Assembly: GCA_023515795.1 (NCBI GenBank)
Contig: JALGPX010000076.1
Span: forward strand, 465-34,532
DNA from: Amoeboaphelidium occidentale
Taxonomy: Eukaryota > Aphelidiomycota > Aphelidea
Direction of reading: 5' to 3'
DNA: 34,068 nt
In this document: in pieces, positions 28,642 to 34,068 of the stretch
How positions within the stretch are numbered: position 1 is the first letter of the stretch
How the letters are laid out: the number at the start of each line of letters is the position of its first letter
Translations under genes and position numbers: made by a program
Notes under the pieces: model-generated
The model's input: the letters and a program-made list of their open reading frames with translations, nothing else
What the model was told of the DNA's origin: nothing
Databases searched by the model: none

Positions 28642-30060
28642 ATGACGTTCACTGTTGCGATCGTTGGCGCTGGTTTAGTTGGGCCGCTATTGGCAATTTT
28701 ACTCGTGAAAAGGGGTGCGAATGTTTTGCTATTCGAGAAGAGGTCTGACCTGAGAAAAGAACCGACCTTGAAGGGTCGTTCCATTAATCTTGCGCTTTCT
28801 GTGCGTGGCATGGCTGCTTTGGAAGAAGCTGGTGTTTTGGATATTGTAAAGTCTGAGTTGATTATTCCAATGGCTGGTCGCATGCTGCATCTTGCAAACG
28901 GTAAAGAAGAATTTGTTCCTTATGGCGATTTTGGTGAGGCAATTAATTCCGTTGATCGCAGGAAGTTGAACGAGATTCTGTTGGATGAGGCTGAGAAGTA
29001 CGGCGATCAAGTTAAAATGTTCTTTGAACACGAATTGCTTTCATTTGAAGATGGAGACGCTCCTGGTAAAGGTGTCAAGTTGTCCTTTAAGTCCAGTAGA
29101 AGCGATGGTAATGAGTCTTCTGTGGTAACCTTCGATTGCGACTTGGTTGTGGGAGCAGATGGCGCATACTCGAGTGTTCGCAGGGAACTAATGAAAAAGA
29201 CCCGTTTCAACTACCAGCAAGATTACATTGACTGCGGCTATATGGAGCTGACTATTCCTGCGACTGAGAATGGCGAATATGCGATGCATTCAAACAGTCT
29301 TCATATTTGGCCTCGTAAGTCACACATGATGATTGCCCTGCCAAATAAGGACAAATCTTTCACTACGACACTGTTTCTTCCGTTCCATGTCTTCGAGTCG
29401 ATTAAAACACCACAGGATTTGCATCAATTCTTTCTGGAGAACTTTCCTGACTCTCTGCAGTACTTGCCGAACCTTGATAAGGAATTCTTTTCAAATCCTG
29501 TTGGTCCATTGGTTACTGTGAAATGCAAACCGTACAACTACAAAGATAAAGCTGTTATTATTGGTGATGCTTCCCATGCGATGGTTCCATTTTACGGACA
29601 GGGAATGAATTGTGGGTTTGAAGATTGTTTGGTTCTGACGGAAGTATTGTATCCAAAAACTGTTGGTAGCCTTCCTTTGCGCTCTTCGCCTTCTCAGGGG
29701 AAACAGCAAGATCTTATTGTTTTGCCGTTAGAACAAAGACTTGATATTTACACTGAGTTCAGACATCCGGACGCGACAGCTGTTTGTGATTTAGCATTAT
29801 ACAATTACTATGAAATGAGACACGGAGTTATCACTTTGTCCTATCGTGCCAGGAAGACTGTTGAATCGATTTTACACAGAATACTCCCTCAAACGGTGAT
29901 ACCTTTATACACAATGGTATCATTTTCACAAATAAGATACTCTGATGTTATCAAGAGATGGAAGAGACAAGGAGATCTGTTAAATGCTGGTTTATTCCTT
30001 ACAGCTGCTACAGTGGCAACATTAGGAGTATTTAACGTTCTCAAGAAGCTTAAAAATTAA
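28642..30060 (+). CDS. BNA4: Kynurenine 3-monooxygenase
   Basis: 472 residues from ATG 28642; the frame also has an ATG at 28576 giving 22 more residues, but the chosen start sits directly before the FAD-binding strand. FAD motifs are FTVAIVGAGLVG (GxGxxG at residues 9-14), DLVVGADGAYSSVR, and GDASHAMVPFYGQGMNCGFED. GRSINLALSVRG and DRRKLNEILLDEAE are KMO signatures. A C-terminal hydrophobic segment (AGLFLTAATVATLGVFNVL) fits the outer mitochondrial membrane anchor of KMO. The enzyme hydroxylates L-kynurenine with NADPH and O2 in tryptophan-to-NAD synthesis. Its last 39 bp overlap the convergent UCH37 coding end. Confidence 0.97.
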   Translation: MTFTVAIVGAGLVGPLLAILLVKRGANVLLFEKRSDLRKEPTLKGRSINLALSVRGMAALEEAGVLDIVKSELIIPMAGRMLHLANGKEEFVPYGDFGEAINSVDRRKLNEILLDEAEKYGDQVKMFFEHELLSFEDGDAPGKGVKLSFKSSRSDGNESSVVTFDCDLVVGADGAYSSVRRELMKKTRFNYQQDYIDCGYMELTIPATENGEYAMHSNSLHIWPRKSHMMIALPNKDKSFTTTLFLPFHVFESIKTPQDLHQFFLENFPDSLQYLPNLDKEFFSNPVGPLVTVKCKPYNYKDKAVIIGDASHAMVPFYGQGMNCGFEDCLVLTEVLYPKTVGSLPLRSSPSQGKQQDLIVLPLEQRLDIYTEFRHPDATAVCDLALYNYYEMRHGVITLSYRARKTVESILHRILPQTVIPLYTMVSFSQIRYSDVIKRWKRQGDLLNAGLFLTAATVATLGVFNVLKKLKN

Positions 30061-30924
30061 AGGAATGAAGTTGAAACGTCGTCTAGCATTCTCTTTTCTG
30101 ATCTTTTTCATCACATCTTCTTCTTGACGCAATTGTTCCTGAATGTGCTGCTTTTCAAAGTCACTTAGATTTGGAGTTAGTAATCTCTTTTGTAATTCTA
30201 CACGCGGGTCGGTAACAACAGCCATCAAATTGAACCTGATTTCTTGCTTTCCCTGATTTGACGCATTAACATAAGACTGAATCCTGCGCTCAATGACAGG
30301 CTTAACACTATCCAACCAGTTACCCTGATACTTCCCATGACTCAATGCAGTCTCTTGCAAACCGTCTAGCTCCAGTAATTCTCCTTGAAAGGGAATATAC
30401 GAAACGAAATGAAAAACATCTTCATCGCCGCTGTTGTTGTTTGAGTGCTGCCCTTCTGGATCGAATATGAACGCATCCTGTCTTGCAAAGGAATTATGGG
30501 ACGCACGAAGTGTATCGGAATTAGAAATAGCCAAACCCTTCATTTGAGCATCAAATTCCTGAGTAAATTCTTTAAATTCCTTCAAAGTAGAACCCAACTG
30601 ATCCTTAGGAACATTATTCAACAGAATATGCAACAGGGCCATCGTAGCGCAGGCATTTGTAATGATCTGATTAGCAAAGAACAACTGAGCATTATCATAA
30701 GGTGAACCTTCTCTAGCGATGCCTTTTGTGTACTTGAACAGGAAGATTAAACCATAAACATCCTTCTGTCCCATCTGCTGTAAATCCTCCAATGTGTACA
30801 ACTCCTTAACCCTCAGCCCATTAACCCCAAACATTTCAATCAGCTCTGTCCCTACGGCAGGATCGCTCTCAATGAGACACCAATTTCCGTTTGAGTTTGA
30901 ACCAGCAGCAGCACCAGTAGACAT
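30022..30924 (-). CDS. UCH37/UCHL5-type ubiquitin C-terminal hydrolase (Uch2-like)
   Basis: 300 residues from ATG 30922-30924; the longer in-frame start at 31003 would overlap cyclophilin and is unlikely. The catalytic tetrad is in place: Gln86 and Cys92 (ANQIITNACATMALLHILL), His172 (DVFHFVSYIPFQG) and Asp187 (LELDG), close to human UCHL5 Q82, C88, H164, D179. A helical C-terminal extension ends KENARRRFNFIPLIFKLLE, the UCH37 ULD region that binds Rpn13/ADRM1 on the proteasome. This subfamily is missing from S. cerevisiae but present in S. pombe. It lies 43 bp downstream of cyclophilin on the same strand. Confidence 0.94.
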   Translation of the reverse strand: MSTGAAAGSNSNGNWCLIESDPAVGTELIEMFGVNGLRVKELYTLEDLQQMGQKDVYGLIFLFKYTKGIAREGSPYDNAQLFFANQIITNACATMALLHILLNNVPKDQLGSTLKEFKEFTQEFDAQMKGLAISNSDTLRASHNSFARQDAFIFDPEGQHSNNNSGDEDVFHFVSYIPFQGELLELDGLQETALSHGKYQGNWLDSVKPVIERRIQSYVNASNQGKQEIRFNLMAVVTDPRVELQKRLLTPNLSDFEKQHIQEQLRQEEDVMKKIRKENARRRFNFIPLIFKLLENVKYS

Positions 30925-30967
30925 CTTATTATTAAAAAACTTGAATTTTTTTATTTTTTCACAGATG

Positions 30968-31573
30968 TTACAACTCCAGACGCAACCCTTCGCCTGAACC
31001 AACATAACCAGAATCTACAATTTTAACTTCAGCCTTTGGCTTATCTCTGTAATCTGTTGCAGACTTTTCAATTTTCTTGACGATATCCATGCCCTCCAAT
31101 ACACTTCCAAAAACAACGTGTCTCCCATCCAACCACGAAGTCACAACGGTCGTAATGAAGAACTGCGATCCATTTGTGTCTGGACCAGCATTAGCCATTG
31201 ACAGAAGCCCAGGGCGATCATGCTTCAATTGGAAGTTCTCATCTGCAAACTTTTCACCGTAAATGCTCTTACCACCGGTACCATCAAAGTTTGTAAAGTC
31301 ACCACCCTGTAACATGAAATCCTTAATGACCCTGTGGAATATGGACCCCTTGTAACCGTAGCCATTCTCATGAGTGCACAACTGTTTAAAGTTCTCTGCT
31401 GTCTTTGGGACAACTTCACCAAACAAACCAAAGACAATTCTGCCAGCTGCTTTACCTCCAATTGCTATGTCAAAGTAAACCTTGTCAGTAATAACAGGAC
31501 CCTGAGCATTTTTACTTAAAACAAGAGACGAAAAGAGCGCGAATAAGGATAATGCGAGTAATGTTAATTTCAT
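30968..31573 (-). CDS. Secretory-pathway cyclophilin (cyclophilin B type peptidyl-prolyl isomerase)
   Basis: 201 residues. A signal peptide (1-20, hydrophobic [15 protein letters not shown]) is followed by a complete cyclophilin domain: [40 protein letters not shown] with the catalytic Arg, [16 protein letters not shown], and [11 protein letters not shown] with the cyclosporin-contacting Trp. It catalyses Xaa-Pro isomerisation during folding in the ER. The C-terminus ends GLRLEL rather than HDEL or KDEL, so retention is uncertain; human cyclophilin B also lacks a KDEL. Divergent from glycogenin with 254 bp between the starts. Confidence 0.96.
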   Translation of the reverse strand: MKLTLLALSLFALFSSLVLSKNAQGPVITDKVYFDIAIGGKAAGRIVFGLFGEVVPKTAENFKQLCTHENGYGYKGSIFHRVIKDFMLQGGDFTNFDGTGGKSIYGEKFADENFQLKHDRPGLLSMANAGPDTNGSQFFITTVVTSWLDGRHVVFGSVLEGMDIVKKIEKSATDYRDKPKAEVKIVDSGYVGSGEGLRLEL

Positions 31574-31827
31574 TATTTAAAATGCGACAGAAGTTCTTAG
31601 GGAAAGGTAGAAAGCTTAAATTTGGCTTTTGGGCAAAACTTGTCGCCGCAAATCGCTGCGCAATCGATCAGAACCGCCACACACAAAAAAACGGAACAGA
31701 CGGCCGGTCAATCGTTTCGCTTCAGACAGACGGACGGAAGAGTAGTACGGAAGGACACTCTTGAAAAAACCTATTCGCTTACTTGCCTACCTACTTACCG
31801 ACTTTTCTGGAATTAAAAAATTATAAC
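31574..31827. promoter_or_regulatory. Shared divergent promoter region of cyclophilin and glycogenin
   Basis: 254 bp between two start codons on opposite strands. It contains related gacgg runs around 31697-31736 (acagacggccgg, agacagacggacgg) which could be binding sites, though that is only a suggestion. The small ORFs crossing it are not convincing. Confidence 0.45.
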
Positions 31828-33051
31828 ATGGTTCAGACGGAAGCATACGTAACGCTACTGACGAGGTAATCCTCTTTGTGCTTTTACAATTAACTTGTTT
31901 TAATACTTTAGCGATGATTATGGCGTTGGTGCATTGGTTCTTGCGCATTCATTACGGGACACTAAAACTGAACGCAAATTAGTCTGTTTAGTAACACAAA
32001 GAGTATCTCCATTGACACAAGGAAGGCTGAAAGGTAATCAGTTGCGGAAGGATGATATTCTTACTTGTGCGTCTGTGTGCGTTTTGTGTGTGTAGACGTT
32101 TTTGATGAAGTTATTACTGTTGAGCCGCTCAAGTCGTCTTCGAAGCAGAACTTGGATTTACTTGGTCGCCCTGATTTGTACTGGACATTTACGAAACTTC
32201 ACTTGTGGTCATTAACACAGTACTCCAAAGTTGTTTTTCTGGATGCTGATACGCTGGTACTGAAGAATGTTGATGATTTGTTTGAGCAGATTAGTTCCTC
32301 TGGTGCAGAAGGCCACGAGGAGTTTGCTGCATGTCCTGATATTGGCTGGCCTGATTGTTTCAATTCTGGCGTGTTTGTTACGAAGCCCTCTCAGGAAACA
32401 TTCTACAAGTTGTTGGCGTTTGGTGAAACAGAGGGCTCATTTGATGGTGGTGACCAGGGATTGTTGAATGACTACTTTAATGGTAGGTGGAAGAGGCTCT
32501 CCTTCTTGTACAATGTTACACCTTCTGCTTCCTACACTTATGCCCCTGCTTACAAGAGATTTGGCTCTGATATAAAAATTGTTCACTTTATCGGCGCTGA
32601 TAAGCCTTGGAGATGGGAGAGATACTCAAATGGTGGTGTTGCTCCAAAAGGCAGGAACTCTGATGTTGTTCCTCTTGTTCAGAGATGGTGGGATGTTTAC
32701 GATGAGAAGATTGGAAAGTTTGCAACGGATTTGAATGCATTGTCTTATGGTCAAAGTCATGGTCCAGCTGGGGGTTACTACGGAAATATCCACGGATCAT
32801 CTGGTCATGGTTCAAACCAAGGCGGTTCCTCTCAACATGGTGAAGGATTCAATCCATTCTTCAAGAGTCGATATGACTGGAATGAACATGAATTGAAACT
32901 GCCTGCTTCAAAGCCTGGAGTCCACGCTCCGTCAAGTGCTGATTCTGAGGATGAGCACAAGATTCCATTGAAGAAGAGTGCTGTTGCAGTTAAACCTGCT
33001 GCTCATGCTGCATCCAACATTGGCTCGAAAGCTGCGCCGAAGAAGAAGTGA
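31828..33051 (+). CDS. GLG1: Glycogenin (self-glucosylating initiator of glycogen); three exons
   Basis: Exons are 31828-31865, 31912-32033 and 32096-33051; introns are 46 and 62 nt, both starting gtaatc. The product is 371 residues. The spliced N-terminus reads EAYVTLLTSDDYGVGALVLA, the family's first strand, and cannot be obtained without both introns. The GT8 DxD motif is DAD at 103-105 (VVFLDADTLVL), FNSGVFV follows, and GGDQGLLN is near 171-178. SYTYAPAYKRFG carries the likely autoglucosylated Tyr200 or Tyr202; then comes VHFIGADKPW. The C-terminus is Gly/Ser/His-rich and then Lys/Ala-rich, variable in the family. AATAAA occurs at 33059-33064. Confidence 0.95.
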
Positions 33052-33111
33052 AATTGATAATAAACTTTGTGGGAGATTTATCTTTTGGTTTTTCTTGTTT
33101 GAACTTTGAAG

Positions 33112-34068
33112 ATGGATCCATTTTTATGGCTGTTAACTCTGTGCGTTGCCATGTTTATTGGTTCATTCCTGGCTGGTAATTTACCGCTAATGTTCGTCAT
33201 GCAGCCAGATACTATGAAAATGGTCTCAGCGTATGGGGCTGGTCTGTTGGTTGGAACTGCCTTGATCGTTGTGATTCCGGAAGGTATAGAAACAGTTTAT
33301 AGCGCACACAAGGATGTTCATAATTCCACTGATATTCATGGAGCACTGGATTCTGCGGCAGTATTGAATGCAACAGCGCATGCCCATTCAACTGGAGACG
33401 ACGATGAGCACGATGAAGGCGAGCATATTTCGTTCCTTGTTGGAATATCTTTAACTTTTGGCTTTGGTATAATGTTCCTTATAGAAGAGTTCACAAAGCA
33501 TTTGGCTGGCAATTCACACTCTTTAGTTCATCAGCACGATCATTATCATCATCAGCCTAATCGGTATCAGACATCCACTGGTTCTCCGGCACATTCTGCG
33601 ATATCGCTTCATACTATTGGTACAACCACATCATTGCCTTCACCTGCTCGGCATAGCTCTTCTACTTTAGCATCTTTTATTGGGTTGTTGATACATTGTG
33701 CTGCGGATGGTATTTCTTTGGGAGCTGCATCTTCTGGAAGTCATGCTCAACTTCAATTTGTAGTGTTCCTTGCAATTCTTCTGCACAAAGCACCATCTGC
33801 TTTTGGTTTAGTTACATTTTTAATGTCTACAGGGGCTCATTCGCGTCGAACAATTCGGCATTATTTATTGATATTCTCTGCTGCAGCGCCTCTTTCTGCT
33901 CTATTCACTGCTCTTGTGCTGAATGTGATATCGCTCGATTCTACTAGTACTCTGCAGTGGGCGGGGATTTTGCTTTTATTTAGTGGCGGTTCTTTCTTGT
34001 ACGTTGCTGCATGTCACATTCTACCGGAAGTGCGGCAGAGTTTCGAGGAGCATCCACATTCTCCGACA
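33112..34068 (+). CDS. ZIP zinc transporter, SLC39A9/ATX2-like; 3' end outside the window
   Basis: 319 codons are visible and still open at the window edge. ATG 33112 begins MDPFLWLLTLC, the first membrane helix. Next come a GAGLLVGTALIVVIPEG helix, a His/Asp-rich loop, FLVGISLTFGFGIMFLIEE, a second His-rich loop (SLVHQHDHYHHQP), and the metal-binding helices HCAADGISLGAASS and ILLHKAPSAFGLV. Then come the VAACHILPEV helix and the start of the tail. The HxxxD and HK-x-P motifs with this order match ZIP9/ATX2, a Golgi zinc or manganese transporter. The His-rich loops could sense or bind metal. Confidence 0.92.
   Translation, partial: MDPFLWLLTLCVAMFIGSFLAGNLPLMFVMQPDTMKMVSAYGAGLLVGTALIVVIPEGIETVYSAHKDVHNSTDIHGALDSAAVLNATAHAHSTGDDDEHDEGEHISFLVGISLTFGFGIMFLIEEFTKHLAGNSHSLVHQHDHYHHQPNRYQTSTGSPAHSAISLHTIGTTTSLPSPARHSSSTLASFIGLLIHCAADGISLGAASSGSHAQLQFVVFLAILLHKAPSAFGLVTFLMSTGAHSRRTIRHYLLIFSAAAPLSALFTALVLNVISLDSTSTLQWAGILLLFSGGSFLYVAACHILPEVRQSFEEHPHSPT

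Noticed and set aside
31552-31816. Plus-strand ORFs upstream of glycogenin
   Set aside because: They lie in the divergent promoter region, overlap each other in two frames and resemble nothing; the glycogenin start at 31828 is fixed by its spliced N-terminus.

Overview
This window reads as a compact, gene-dense nuclear genome, most likely from a fungus (possibly an early-diverging lineage) or a close relative. The support is the gene set: a Set1 H3K4 methyltransferase with an RRM, glycogenin, Bna4/KMO, a Ych1/Ibp1-type phosphatase, UCH37, an ATX2/ZIP9-type transporter and clathrin heavy chain. Introns are few and tiny (38-62 nt), intergenic gaps are often under 100 bp, and the tRNA-Trp gene contains an intron. 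I cannot name the species.

Region 1 (1-8100) is a repeat-rich, gap-ridden mobile-element zone. It carries two related copies of a minus-strand gene whose protein, as far as it can be seen, looks like the N-terminal half of a Fanzor-type (eukaryotic TnpB/OMEGA) RNA-guided nuclease. Copy A (1-1579) has an in-frame stop at 815-817 but stays open in the same frame to the window edge. Copy B (2565-3045) is cut off by a single N. A conserved leader of about 283 bp precedes both. Around and between them lie a 421-bp repeat (three full copies, one partial), a 217-bp repeat and an older, diverged repeat of about 0.76 kb. All eight single-N characters in the window fall here, at junctions between repeat copies, so the local order is probably partly an assembly artefact.

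Region 2 (8243-34068) is ordinary, tightly packed euchromatin. In order: Ych1/Ibp1-like phosphatase (-), DENR/Tma22 (-, 1 intron), Rpf1 (-), riboflavin kinase (+), CPSF73/Ysh1 (-, 1 intron), PRA1/Yip3 (-), a small unknown ORF (-), clathrin heavy chain (+, 1 intron), Set1 (+), an M16 metallopeptidase of the YOL098C type (-), a short second Set1-like SET protein (-), RNA polymerase III subunit RPC4 (-), ribosomal protein eL32 (+, intron right after ATG), a small predicted membrane protein (+), tRNA-Trp(CCA) (-), kynurenine 3-monooxygenase (+), UCH37 (-), a secretory-pathway cyclophilin (-), glycogenin (+, 2 introns) and a ZIP zinc transporter (+, runs off the end).

Functionally this is a mix of housekeeping genes (ribosome biogenesis and translation, RNA 3' processing, Pol III, vesicle coats, chromatin) with no operon-like pathway logic. 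The points most worth following are the Fanzor-like family and its repeats, the consistent G|GTAAY 5' splice sites lacking the usual +5 G, the pair of Set1-type genes flanking the peptidase, and several very tight or overlapping convergent 3' ends.
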